NCBI GenBank assembly: GCA_964423615.1
Contig: CAYRFQ010000029.1
Coordinates: 22,738-86,737 of the forward strand
DNA: 64,000 nt
Origin: CAYRFQ01 sp964423615
Lineage (GTDB): Bacteria > Planctomycetota > Planctomycetia > Gemmatales > Gemmataceae
Direction of reading: 5' to 3'
A program made the position numbers and the translations under genes. The notes under the pieces were generated by a model. It was not told where the DNA came from. It ran no database searches and was given only the letters and a program-made list of their open reading frames with translations. Shown here in pieces: positions 36,235-45,358 of this stretch (positions within the stretch are counted from its first letter, which is position 1; each line of letters starts with the position of its first letter).

Positions 36235-36675
36235 GACCAACCCTGCTCTGGAAAAAATAAATAGGGAACAAACGTCCCACAAATGTACTGGTTTCACAAT
36301 ACTTATTTATTTTAGGAGGCGAGGGAAATACGTTGGCTAGATTGGTTCGGTTTTCGATGTGATTGGTCACATGGAGTGCCCTCGACGGTTGATGAGTCGG
36401 GAAGTCACCCAAACCAAGATCGGCTGTTATGTTGCCATGAGAAACACGGTTATTTGCTGACAATAAAACCTAACAGAGTTGTCATACAACGACGAATTTC
36501 TGACGCCGACCCAGAGCGTTAGTTTGGATGTGGTGCTCGAAGATTGGGCAGCCGAGACCGTGGAGAAAGGTTGAGGGCTGGCCCTGCGACCATGCCTGGA
36601 ATCTGTCGCTGCCAAGCGGCTGGGGTACACAATGCCCGGGTTTACAAGAAGTGGACCACAAAAAAGAGGTTCTCG
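36235..36675. other. Intergenic region between divergent hemH and DUF1990 genes
   Basis: Divergent promoter region. It is AT-rich around 36285-36320. No specific operator or riboswitch was recognised. Confidence 0.4.
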
Positions 36676-37323
36676 ATGCTTTCAATCCGAAAGCCAACAA
36701 CGGAAGTCATCAAGCGATTTTTGGATTCCCAGAAGACGCTCGATTTTACCTACCCCGATGTTGGAGCCACGGAATCTTGTCCGCCAAAGGGATACGTCGT
36801 AGATCGCACTCGCAAGTGCCTGGGCAGGGGCCGGGCTGTTTTTGAGGAAGCCCGGTCTGCCCTTTATGGTTGGCGACAACTGCGACTTGGTTGGCTCGAA
36901 GTTTGGCCGCCAAGTTCGCGGATTGAAGCGGGCCAAACGGTGGCCATCGTAGCAAGGTCGCTTGGTGTTTGGTTCGTTAATGCGTGTCGTGTTGTTTACG
37001 TCCTCGACCAGCCCGAAGAGCACCGGTTTGGCTTCGCCTACGGAACACTGCCTGGACACGTAGCGACGGGAGAAGAACGGTTTCTCGTCGAATGGGATTC
37101 GAAAACGGATGAAGTTTGGTTTGATATCCTGGCGTTTTCACGTCCACGGCATTTTTTGGCGAGGTGGGGTTATCTTTACGTCCGAAGGGTCCAAAAATAC
37201 TTTGGTCGCAGTTCGGCGAGAGCCATGGAGCAGGCGGTTGGTGTCGAAAGAAGCACTCCGGTGGAATGCCACCGAACTGTTCCGGAGGGAGAAACGTCGC
37301 TCGAAGCGAAGTCTTTGATGTAG
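36676..37323 (+). CDS. DUF1990 family protein
   Basis: 215 residues. Begins MLSIRKPTTEVIKRFLDSQK and matches the DUF1990 (PF09348) pattern: FTYPDVGAT near 25, a GRGRAVFEEARSALYGWRQL block, and the end HVATGEERFLVEWDSKTDEVWFDILAFSRP followed by R-rich helices. The function of the family is not known; a START-like lipid- or ligand-binding fold has been proposed. AGAGG lies six bases before the ATG at 36676. The longer open frame from 36544 has no support. Divergent from hemH. Confidence 0.8.
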   Translation: MLSIRKPTTEVIKRFLDSQKTLDFTYPDVGATESCPPKGYVVDRTRKCLGRGRAVFEEARSALYGWRQLRLGWLEVWPPSSRIEAGQTVAIVARSLGVWFVNACRVVYVLDQPEEHRFGFAYGTLPGHVATGEERFLVEWDSKTDEVWFDILAFSRPRHFLARWGYLYVRRVQKYFGRSSARAMEQAVGVERSTPVECHRTVPEGETSLEAKSLM

Positions 37324-37382
37324 AACGCTAAACGTGTCGACCACAGCCAACGGATATATGGCTTCGAGCCGCTGCAATCCAA

Positions 37383-37425
37383 TAGAAAACGAGTCCGCCC
37401 GATGCGTGCCTTCGGACGGACTCGT
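37383..37425 (-). terminator. Intrinsic terminator after the metallophosphoesterase gene
   Basis: On the minus strand, 16 bases after the stop, a nine-base perfect stem ACGAGTCCG/CGGACTCGT with a 19-base loop is followed by TTTTC. Could also end the convergent DUF1990 transcript. Confidence 0.6.
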
Positions 37426-37441
37426 CAAACGAAACACGTCG

Positions 37442-38755
37442 TTACTTCTTCTTCGATTTCTTCGGTGCCGTATCCTTCGGTGTTGCAGGAGAATCGTTCA
37501 ACTCGAACATGAAGGTATTGGGCCCGTCGTCGGTAATTTCTACAGTCAACCCTGACGTTCTGGTGCTGGCGTACTTTGCGGGGAGCCCGTTCGGGTTTAC
37601 GTTGCCCTCCTTGTCCCAATAAGGATATTGCCGACTGATGGATACGGCATACTTTCCTTTGGGCGCTCCGTCATTAAGAGTGTATGTGGTCAACTGGAAT
37701 GAGCCATCGGCCTTGACGCGGGCCGTTGGCCGGACGTAGCCAGGCATCTTTTCGAGCGCTCGAAGATTGATCTCGGCATTGACCGCGGGAGTCCCCCGGT
37801 AGTAGATCTTGCCAGTAACCGGGTAAGTTTTCAGTCGCTCATAGCGGTATCCTTCTTCGGTCGTCACTTTGTTTTTCAAGTTTTCCGGATAAATCCCGTC
37901 GAGCATGATGTTTGCGAGCACGGGACCACTGTTTCGCATGGTCACCCATACGATGTGGTCGAATTCGCCGTACTTGGTTCCACGAAGGCGGCTCCCGCCT
38001 CCAGTCGTGGCGAGTTGGTAGAAATTGCGTCCGTTGCGTTGGAACTTGTAATAGTGGTGGCGGTGTCCGGCGAAGACGGTGTATTTTCGAGTTCCCAGGG
38101 CTTTCTCGATCTTGAGCCAGTTGTTCGTTTTGACATTGCCGTAGTTCCACAATGGCTTGTGAATGGCGACGATCGTCCAACGAACGTCCGTGTTGTCCTT
38201 CAACACTTTTTCGGCGAACTTCACTTGCTCGGCACTGATGTGTCCGCGTTTTTCTGGAGGGTCGTCCGAGTTGAGCATCAGGAACAACACATCTTTGTAG
38301 AGGAAGTGGAAGTAGCTTCGGCCAAAGCGTTCTTTCCATTCCTGGGTCATGACCTTGTTGGTGTAGTCGTGGTTTCCGGGGACGTAGAAGAACGGCATTT
38401 TCAGTTGCGAAACGTATTTTTGGAATTCCTTCCACTCTTTGTCGATTTGTTCTTTGTCTTCGGTGTATCCCTCGATCAGGTCACCGACGGAGAGGACGAA
38501 TTCCGGTTGGAGAAGGTTGATCTGTGCAACGGCCTGGGAAAAGATGCGTGGACGATGCCCACCAGTTCGGTCGCTGACGATCACGAACTGAAAATTCTCC
38601 GACTTGTTGTTGAGCCGGAGGTGTGTCCAGGGGTTGCGTGATTCGACCTTGATTTTCAAGTCTTTGGTGACGTCTGGCTCACTCTGAAATTGAGAGAGGG
38701 CCACAGCCCCGAGGGCCAACGTTAAGGCGACAACGCCGATTACAATACGCTTCAT
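37442..38755 (-). CDS. Secreted calcineurin-like metallophosphoesterase with C-terminal carboxypeptidase-regulatory-like domain
   Basis: 437 residues. The signal peptide is residues 1-21. The metallophosphoesterase domain has VIVSDRTGG, SVGDLIEGY, VPGNHDYTN, IHKPLW and GHRHHY metal-ligand motifs. The first motif is D-R instead of the usual D-x-H, as in the planctomycete subgroup with SDRTGG. Residues about 310-420 form a beta-sandwich resembling carboxypeptidase regulatory domains (YRGTPAVNAEINL, ADGSFQLTTY, KGKYAVSI). The C-terminus is Lys-rich. It probably hydrolyses phosphate esters in the periplasm; substrate unknown. AGGA lies eight bases before the ATG. Confidence 0.82.
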   Translation of the reverse strand: MKRIVIGVVALTLALGAVALSQFQSEPDVTKDLKIKVESRNPWTHLRLNNKSENFQFVIVSDRTGGHRPRIFSQAVAQINLLQPEFVLSVGDLIEGYTEDKEQIDKEWKEFQKYVSQLKMPFFYVPGNHDYTNKVMTQEWKERFGRSYFHFLYKDVLFLMLNSDDPPEKRGHISAEQVKFAEKVLKDNTDVRWTIVAIHKPLWNYGNVKTNNWLKIEKALGTRKYTVFAGHRHHYYKFQRNGRNFYQLATTGGGSRLRGTKYGEFDHIVWVTMRNSGPVLANIMLDGIYPENLKNKVTTEEGYRYERLKTYPVTGKIYYRGTPAVNAEINLRALEKMPGYVRPTARVKADGSFQLTTYTLNDGAPKGKYAVSISRQYPYWDKEGNVNPNGLPAKYASTRTSGLTVEITDDGPNTFMFELNDSPATPKDTAPKKSKKK

Positions 38756-39138
38756 GAGATGGTTCCTGTGCCCTGATAGCGGTCCGAAATCGCTTAGGGT
38801 GCCACGTGTCCGAGTGGATTACTTTACATAAGTAAATATTCTACCACGACTTTGAGTACGAAAAATGTGTAAATTTGGGGAAGATGCAAAGAATAACACG
38901 TAGGTTCTCAGCAGAATTGATACCTCTTCATGCCCGACCCGGATTCCATTCGAAACCGACACTTTGGGAGGCCGGGAACAGGGAATAGATAGGTGTTTAG
39001 ATCGTTGATAGTGTCGGTTTCGGCGGAACCATACGGTGAAGGTTCTACGACGGAGCCATAGAACCAAGTCCAAGAACTGACGCTTGTTTCCAGCAACGTC
39101 TTGAGAGAAGTAGTTTTTAGAATGAAGGGATCCGACAA
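38756..39138. other. Intergenic region
   Basis: Between two minus-strand genes. Holds the small palindrome TTTACATAAGTAAA at 38824-38837; otherwise nothing recognisable. Confidence 0.35.
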
Positions 39139-40851
39139 TTACCTTTTCATTCTCTTTGGCCATCGATGGCGGGAGACGGGGCCTGTGTCGGGAGAAGGCG
39201 GGTTCAAATATTGTACGAGGTCTGGGTGAATCTTGCCGCTGTTGACTTCGTTTCGTTTCAGTGCCTTGGCGAGGGGTTCACCAAGTTTTTTGGCGAGTAC
39301 TTGGTCGCGAAGGAGCAGGAACGGATGGCGTCGTGTGGTCGTTGAACGCTTTTTCAGAAGCCCCAATAGGATAATGTTGGATTCTTCGGGTTGATCTTGG
39401 AATGCCAAAACGATCCCCTCACAGAGCTTGCCGATGGCAAAGAAGACTTTTCCCTGCTTCGACTTGTTCTGTTGGAGTTTCTCGCTGAGTAGAGCGGCAT
39501 CCTTGAGCTTGTTTTGGTTGAGATAGAACTCGAATAAGTTGATGGCGGCGTCGATTCCGATCGTTGGGCGTTTGGAATTTCCTGGTTGTTCGACGTACTC
39601 CTGAAAAACCCAAAGGAGTTTGTCTTCTTCCGCCTTGATCGGGTCCGATAGTTTCTTTCCTGGCTTGGCGTCGCTGCGAAGGTCTGCAGCTGTACGCTTG
39701 TTATCGTCTCCATCAAGTCTTCGTTGGTTACGATTTTTGGCCCACAACCCCAGACTCAGGCCGAGGACCAAAACCAGAGCGAGACCTCCCACGATTTTCC
39801 AGATTCGTCTAGGCTGTTGAAGGGGAGCAGTGGGGGCGTGTGTCGGCGTTGGTGCTTGGAAACCGGTGTGTTGGGAATGAGCCAATGTGGGAATCATCGT
39901 CTCAGCGGATGTCCATGCTGCCCCTGGTGCGGTTCCAGAAGTGTCGACTATCTGTTCGCGGAGTTTGACCAGCTCTCGAACGACTTCTCGGGCAGTTTGG
40001 TAGCGGTTGTCGGGAACTTTCTCCATCATCTTGTGGACAATGCGACACAAGCCAGGGGGCAAATCGGGCCGAATTTCCGCGAGGGGGGCAGCTTGGGCTT
40101 GGACGTGTTGGACGGCCACCTCGAAGGGTGTTTGGCCCCGAAAAGGAGGATGTCCGGCGAGCATGTGGTAGGCCGTGACGCCCAGGGAGTAAATGTCGGT
40201 TCGGGGATCGACGGGTTTGTTTTCGACCTGCTCGGGACTCATGTAGAGAGGCGTTCCCATGCTCACATTGCTTTTCGTGAGGTTGGTCGGCTCCTTGCTG
40301 ATGTCAAAGATTCTCGCGAGTCCAAAGTCGGCGACTTTCACCTCGCCTTTTTTAGTCACCAAGATGTTTTCGGGTTTGATGTCGCGATGGATGACGCCCA
40401 GTTCGGAAGCCCGTTGCAAAGCAGAGGCCGCTTGTTTCAAAATGCTTATCGAAATCAGCGGCTCGGGGGGGCCTTTTTTCTCCATGAAGTCGCGAAGATT
40501 TTTGCCTTCGACGTATTCCAAGACCATGTAATGAACGTTGTTCTCTTCTCCGACGGCGTAGACCTGGACAATGTTGGGGTGGGTAGCTTTGGCCACGGCA
40601 ATGGCTTCTTGTTGGAACCGTCGCAAGGCGGTTTGGTTGCTGGCGAGATCAGCGCGTAGAAGTTTGAGGGCGACTTTTCGGTCGAGCGATTCCTGTTTCG
40701 CAAGGTAGACCTGGCCCATCCCGCCTTGGCCTAAGCGTCGTAGGAGCAGAAAGTCCCCGATTCTCATTCCGCTCAAGTCGCGTGAGAGATTCAAATCTGA
40801 TGGCGAGGTGTCTGCGCTCGTCATCGCCTCATGGGGGGCCTGGTTGTCCAT
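39139..40851 (-). CDS. Membrane-anchored Ser/Thr protein kinase (PknB-like)
   Basis: 570 residues. The kinase domain spans about 32-300: GQGGMG loop (41-46), Lys63 in VALK, HRDIKPEN (155-162), DFG (175-177), SPEQ near 205. A Thr/Pro-rich linker precedes one transmembrane helix (about 352-371). The outer part (380-570) has helical, TPR-like character (AAINLFEFYLNQNKLKDAAL) and a basic end. GGAG lies eight bases before the ATG. It is divergent from the two small genes at 41234-41574. Likely a membrane receptor kinase; ligand and targets unknown. Confidence 0.87.
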   Translation of the reverse strand: MDNQAPHEAMTSADTSPSDLNLSRDLSGMRIGDFLLLRRLGQGGMGQVYLAKQESLDRKVALKLLRADLASNQTALRRFQQEAIAVAKATHPNIVQVYAVGEENNVHYMVLEYVEGKNLRDFMEKKGPPEPLISISILKQAASALQRASELGVIHRDIKPENILVTKKGEVKVADFGLARIFDISKEPTNLTKSNVSMGTPLYMSPEQVENKPVDPRTDIYSLGVTAYHMLAGHPPFRGQTPFEVAVQHVQAQAAPLAEIRPDLPPGLCRIVHKMMEKVPDNRYQTAREVVRELVKLREQIVDTSGTAPGAAWTSAETMIPTLAHSQHTGFQAPTPTHAPTAPLQQPRRIWKIVGGLALVLVLGLSLGLWAKNRNQRRLDGDDNKRTAADLRSDAKPGKKLSDPIKAEEDKLLWVFQEYVEQPGNSKRPTIGIDAAINLFEFYLNQNKLKDAALLSEKLQQNKSKQGKVFFAIGKLCEGIVLAFQDQPEESNIILLGLLKKRSTTTRRHPFLLLRDQVLAKKLGEPLAKALKRNEVNSGKIHPDLVQYLNPPSPDTGPVSRHRWPKRMKR

Positions 40852-41233
40852 GATGTGTGCTCCGCTGTCTTCGGTACGATCCGTTAGATTGAGTTACGGT
40901 AACATACGTTACGTCAGCCCAATTGCCCACTTAGGGTCGAAAGACAACCCGACGTTCAAGTTTATCTAACCCCGGTCCTTGTGAAAGGGCTTGGTTTTCA
41001 TTCTTTTCTAAGAAGGTCGAAAAGGTGTTATTGAGAGGTGCGCGGCTAATGAAACGGTGGTTGATGGCCTTTAGTACCTGACCATTCTGACCAGACTGCG
41101 TTGAGCTTGGCCTTCGGCCAAAAGAAAAAGACGCCTCGGTAGGATTGGCCGTCGGCGGCGAAAGGCGAATCCCCTGATCATTCAACCGGATGGTCAGACG
41201 CTTCATTGTTTGCGCGGGTCTCGATAGTAACTC
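40852..41233. other. Intergenic region upstream of the kinase gene
   Basis: A 134-codon minus-strand frame here (40931-41335) shows no protein character and runs antisense to the small gene at 41234, so I leave it out. Nothing else recognised. Confidence 0.35.
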
Positions 41234-41407
41234 GTGGAAGTCTCCGAGGAACGCAAGTGCGTTATCTACTTGGCGGCGCTCCGGGAAGAGCCTAAGATAG
41301 ACCCCGAGGGATACTACCTGCGACCTGTGCTTCAAGATTCAATCGTCGAAAGGCTCGTCATGCTCGGAAGTGGATGGCGTTGGTTTTTTGAGTGGTACGG
41401 TGGATGA
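41234..41407 (+). CDS. Small protein, first of a translationally coupled pair
   Basis: 57 residues from GTG at 41234; a TAA at 41228-41230 in the same frame closes the upstream side. Sequence runs VEVSEERKCVIYLAALREEP, then IDPEGYYLRPVLQDSIVERLV and ends in WRWFFEWYGG. The aromatic-rich end and a run of charged helices look like a real soluble protein. Its TGA overlaps the ATG of the next gene as ATGA (41404-41407), typical of translational coupling. No family recognised. The start is weakly supported, since no good Shine-Dalgarno site precedes it. Confidence 0.5.
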   Translation: MEVSEERKCVIYLAALREEPKIDPEGYYLRPVLQDSIVERLVMLGSGWRWFFEWYGG

Positions 41408-41574
41408 ATCCACTGATTCGGTTTGGCATCGCTGCCCTTTTCTTAATTATTGGGGGGTTGGCGTTCTTTTTGGGGAGTTATCGACTGGGAGTTACAGGTG
41501 CTGCTATTGGCATGATCCTTCTGATTTTTGCCTTTCCGAATGAAGCCGAAAGGAAGGGCTATCAAGACTTCTGA
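41404..41574 (+). CDS. Small two-helix membrane protein, coupled to the preceding gene
   Basis: 56 residues. Two hydrophobic segments (about residues 4-24 and 28-45: GIAALFLIIGGLAFFLG and GVTGAAIGMILLIFAF) are joined by SYRLG, with a charged tail NEAERKGYQDF. This is the pattern of small inner-membrane hairpin proteins. The ATG overlaps the upstream stop by the ATGA arrangement. Function unknown. Confidence 0.6.
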   Translation: MNPLIRFGIAALFLIIGGLAFFLGSYRLGVTGAAIGMILLIFAFPNEAERKGYQDF

Positions 41575-41673
41575 CCAAATAGATCCGACCACGAAGCAGT
41601 CTAGAATTGCTGGTGTTGGTGACCTTTCCCGCCTGGAATAGAGAACACCGTCTTGCTGGAGGTTTCGATAAAG

Positions 41674-43041
41674 ATGCGCTCGCTCTTGGGTCTTTGTGTG
41701 ATTGTGTTGGCCACAACTTCCGTTGTGGGTGACGATTGGCCTCAATTTTTGGGGCCTCAACGAGACGGGATTTCTCGCGAGAAGGGTCTGTTGAAGGCTT
41801 GGCCCGAAGGCGGACCCAAACTGGCCTGGAAGGTGCAAAGCCTGGGGCTTGGGTATTCCTGCCCGGTTGTTGCCGGAGGTCGTATTTACACACTGGGTAC
41901 TCGAGACTTCCGTTTGGAAGGGAATCGAGACTTCAAGATTGTCGGCACTACGATCAAGACGACCTGTTTGATTTGTCTCGACGAGAAGACGGGAGAGGAT
42001 ATTTGGTACACTCCCTTTGCTGCCATCGAGACTTACTTTGATGGCAACACCTACGGGAACGGTCCACGAGGTGCGCCCGCCGTCGACGGAAAAAACATTT
42101 ACGCGTTGAGTGGGGATGGAACGCTCGCTTGCTTCGGGACCGAGACGGGTGCCATCGAGTGGAAGGTGAACTTGGTGAAGGATTTTGGCGGCGAGACGAT
42201 GAGCAAGTGGGGTGGCTATTCCCAGTCCGTTCTGGTCGACGGAGATAACGTCATCTGCGTTCCGGGTGGTAAGAAAGGGGCGGTGTTGGCGCTGAACAAG
42301 GAGACGGGCAAGAAAGTATGGCAGACGGCGAAAATCACCGACAAGGCGACCTTTGCTTCGGTCATCAAAGCCAAGATTTGTGGAACCGATCAATACGTCG
42401 TCTTGACGTATACGAATTACACGACGGGCGGGTCGTGTTGTGGCATTTCACCTGAGGGAGAGGTACTTTGGTACCTGCCTCGCGTGACGGGTTCGAGTGA
42501 GGAGATTTCAACGACGCCGCTCGTGAAAGACGACAAAATCTACGTCACGTATGGCGAAGGTACACGGTACGGGTCTCGATTGATTCACGTGACCAAGAAG
42601 GGCGATAAGCTGGAAGCCGCTCAGGTTTACAACAGCCGAGGTCAGAGGAACCTGGCCAACAGGTATGGCGGCGTGGTTCTTGTGGGCGATTTTGTCTTCG
42701 GCATCAACAGAGTTCGGCAGTATTGGACGTGTCAGGACTTCGCTTCCGGTCGACGGATGTGGGATGACAATCGAAGACTCCGTTGCCAGAGCAGCGGTTC
42801 GCTTGTGGCCACTGCCGACCGGCTCTATCTTTTGACCGACCGGGGAGAAATGGCGCTCATCGAGACATCCGACCGGGGATGGAAAGAACACGGTCGCTTG
42901 AAGATTCCGGAGACTTCGAAGTTGCGAAAGACTCTCCGATGGAGCCTCCAAGCTGGAATTTGGACTTACCCTGTGATCGCCAACGGCAGACTGTATATCC
43001 GTGATCACGAGTTGTTACTCTGCTATGACATCAAGAAGTAG
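41674..43041 (+). CDS. Secreted PQQ-like beta-propeller protein
   Basis: 455 residues. The signal peptide (about 1-19) ends near TSVVGDDW. The mature protein opens with the DWPQFLGPQRDGISRE motif typical of planctomycete 'outer-membrane biogenesis BamB-like/PQQ repeat' proteins, followed by about seven blades (for example CLDEKTGEDIWYTP, LNKETGKKVWQT, LIHVTKKGDKLEAAQVY). No PQQ/Ca catalytic residues of quinoprotein dehydrogenases are evident, so it is probably a binding or scaffold propeller. ATG 41674 was chosen for the signal peptide directly after it. Followed by a double hairpin. Confidence 0.85.
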   Translation: MRSLLGLCVIVLATTSVVGDDWPQFLGPQRDGISREKGLLKAWPEGGPKLAWKVQSLGLGYSCPVVAGGRIYTLGTRDFRLEGNRDFKIVGTTIKTTCLICLDEKTGEDIWYTPFAAIETYFDGNTYGNGPRGAPAVDGKNIYALSGDGTLACFGTETGAIEWKVNLVKDFGGETMSKWGGYSQSVLVDGDNVICVPGGKKGAVLALNKETGKKVWQTAKITDKATFASVIKAKICGTDQYVVLTYTNYTTGGSCCGISPEGEVLWYLPRVTGSSEEISTTPLVKDDKIYVTYGEGTRYGSRLIHVTKKGDKLEAAQVYNSRGQRNLANRYGGVVLVGDFVFGINRVRQYWTCQDFASGRRMWDDNRRLRCQSSGSLVATADRLYLLTDRGEMALIETSDRGWKEHGRLKIPETSKLRKTLRWSLQAGIWTYPVIANGRLYIRDHELLLCYDIKK

Positions 43042-43052
43042 ACAAACTTGCA

Positions 43053-43112
43053 CACGAACCCTTCCGAGGGTTCGTGCTCATCGTTAGTTCTTCTCCTCTC
43101 ATGGAGAAGAAC
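43053..43112 (+). terminator. Double hairpin after the propeller gene
   Basis: Twelve bases after the stop: CACGAACCC-N6-GGGTTCGTG (43053-43076), then GTTCTTCTCC-N6-GGAGAAGAAC (43087-43112), both perfect, followed within ten bases by TTTT. Probable terminator region. Confidence 0.6.
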
Positions 43113-43213
43113 TCTCGGTTTTCCCTCGCAATCTGAAGTCGAGGGATTGAAGGTGAGAGTTCATCGGTTTGGTGGGCGAGATCGAATCAGGACAGGAGAA
43201 CGATACAATCCCA

Positions 43214-44503
43214 ATGCCTTCTCACCACGCTGCTACTCTTGACCGAACCCAACTCGCCGCGTTTCAAATCGAACGTCTCCAATCTCTGCTCGTCGAAATT
43301 CTTCCGGCCAATCAGTTTTACCAACAGAAATTCGCTCAGTCCGGGATGGATGCGTCGAGCGTTCATACCCTCCAAGACCTCCAACAACTGCCGTTCACGA
43401 CCAAGCAAGAACTGCTTGAAGACCAAAAGGCCCACCCCCGATTCGGGACGCTTTTGACGTACCCCTTGGCGAAGTATTGCCGGTACCACCAAACGTCCGG
43501 AACGACCGGATCACCGTTGCGATGGCTCGACACGGTCGAAAGCTGGCAGTGGATGCTGGACTGTTGGCGGCAGATTTTCACGATTACCGGAGTCCAGGCG
43601 GAAGACCGACTTTTCTTTCCTTTTTCGTTTGGGCCGTTTCTCGGATTCTGGACGGCCTTCGAGGCCGCCGAACAACACGGGTGCTTGTTGCTCCCGGGTG
43701 GTGGACTGAGCACCGTCGCGAGGTTGAATTTTCTTTTGGAGAACGAAGCGACGGTCGTTTTGTGTACTCCCACCTATGCGTTGCATTTGGCGCAGGTTGC
43801 CGCCGAGAACAGCATCAACTTGGTCGACAGTCAGGTGTGGGCGTTGATCGTGGCCGGGGAGCCCGGCGGGAATATTCCGACGACCCGTGCGGCGATCGAA
43901 GCGGCGTGGGGTGCCAGGGTCTTCGATCACAGTGGCTTGACGGAGGTGGGTCCGCTTACGATCGAATCGCCGGACAGTCCGGGCGGTCTGTATATATTAG
44001 AGGGTGACTACTGCGCTGAAATTATCGATCCCGACACTGGAGAAAATCTCGGTTTTGAAGCCCAAGGGGAACTGGTCGTTACGAACCTCGGTCGGTGGGG
44101 TAGCCCGTTGATCCGTTACCGAACGGGTGACCTTGTACGTGGGCGAATCAAGCCGGAAACCGGACTGAATTTCCTTTGGCTCGAAGGTGGCATTTTGGGA
44201 CGCAGTGACGATTTGATCTATCTTCGAGGCAACAATGTCTACCCGAGTGCGATCGAAGCCATCATTCGCGAGTTTCCTGAAATCATTGAGTTTCGTATTG
44301 AGGTCGACGAAACCGGGCCGCTGGCCGACCTGCGTATCGAAATCGAACCTTCTCAGGTCGAGCGAGGATCGCTCCTGGCGAAAGAGATTGCTACCGTCTT
44401 TCGCGATCGTCTTTTCTTCCGGGCCGATGTTCATCCCGTGGCTCCAGAAAGTTTGCCGAGATTCGAGATGAAGGCGAGACGGTTGGTGCGGAAGAAACGC
44501 TGA
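43214..44503 (+). CDS. PaaK-like adenylate-forming enzyme (phenylacetate-CoA ligase family)
   Basis: 429 residues, family length. It should activate a carboxylic acid with ATP and load it on CoA or another thiol. Motifs: YHQTSGTTGSPLRW (ATP/AMP loop), AGEPGGNIPTTR, FDHSGLTEVGP, LIRYRTGDLVRGR, GRSDDLIYLRGNNVYPSAIEAI, and a C-terminal FEMKARRLVRKKR ending. The catalytic Lys near the extreme C-terminus is present. AGGAGA lies 15 bases before the ATG at 43214, rather far, so the start is uncertain; the open frame extends to 43169. No pathway partners adjoin, so the acid is unknown. Confidence 0.83.
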   Translation: MPSHHAATLDRTQLAAFQIERLQSLLVEILPANQFYQQKFAQSGMDASSVHTLQDLQQLPFTTKQELLEDQKAHPRFGTLLTYPLAKYCRYHQTSGTTGSPLRWLDTVESWQWMLDCWRQIFTITGVQAEDRLFFPFSFGPFLGFWTAFEAAEQHGCLLLPGGGLSTVARLNFLLENEATVVLCTPTYALHLAQVAAENSINLVDSQVWALIVAGEPGGNIPTTRAAIEAAWGARVFDHSGLTEVGPLTIESPDSPGGLYILEGDYCAEIIDPDTGENLGFEAQGELVVTNLGRWGSPLIRYRTGDLVRGRIKPETGLNFLWLEGGILGRSDDLIYLRGNNVYPSAIEAIIREFPEIIEFRIEVDETGPLADLRIEIEPSQVERGSLLAKEIATVFRDRLFFRADVHPVAPESLPRFEMKARRLVRKKR

Positions 44504-45358
44504 GACACCGAACTTTCGACTGTTGAAGTTCCGTCTGTCCAGTCTGTGTCGAAAAAGAGATGCAAGCGGGATCGAGCCACAATGCGATTCTTGTGGAGAG
44601 CAATTGCCGAGTGTTTTTGGTTTGCGGGACAGATTGAGAAACGTTTCAGATTTGCGAAAATGAAAGGGCTCTCAACCGTATTATAATGATGAAGCGTTAC
44701 ACGCCAGATGATCCAAGAGTGGGTTCGCGAAGGTGTCTGTTGGTCTCAGGCAACCCACATTCGGTTGAAAATGATGTGCTCGACCACGTTTGGAAGCCGA
44801 TTGGTCCCGATTGGTCTCATACTAATTAATGTAAACTGTTGCTGTTCCATTAAATACGGAAACAGGACAGGACAAATGTAGCTAAAAACAAGTGTCAAAA
44901 GACTACATACAGAATGCAGGTTTACTCGATTATTGTGTCATTTTTATGTCAGTTTCTTGCAGATTTTGGCGCGATTACGACACCTTTTCACGGGTCGTCA
45001 CGAAAGGATGTCTGATGCAACGTGTGACGACAAATGCGGGATGCGGCACCGAGGTATTGCGAATCCAAAAATAAATAACAAAATGACCAAAGCGGCGCCT
45101 TGGCGCCGTAGTCCAAATGAACGACCAGAGAGAGCTAATTTCCGAGTTGCTTCTGTGCGGTCTGGTTGTTTGGAATTGCTGGCCACCACGACGGAATACG
45201 TCTGCTACTTTCGCTGTCTCTGGTTTTTGACTCGACGACTTTTTGCTGTCGTTGTGGCAGCGACAATGATATGACACAGACAGTCCGAATCACCTGCCTG
45301 TTCCCGCCAAGCAGTATCGACAATTCAACCAACGAACTCCTATAAGCGAGGACCATCG
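44504..45358. other. 855-base gene-free stretch
   Basis: Only unconvincing short frames. A strong GC hairpin (CGGCGCC-TT-GGCGCCG) lies at 45093-45108, and single TGTCAA at 44893. AT-rich 44640-44900. No RNA gene recognised. Confidence 0.4.

Noticed and set aside
40931..41335. 134-codon minus-strand frame beside the kinase gene
   Set aside because: It overlaps antisense the coupled small gene at 41234 and has no family-like features.
45093..45108. GC-rich hairpin as a terminator or RNA gene
   Set aside because: The stem encloses only two unpaired bases, has no T-run, and no neighbouring RNA features.
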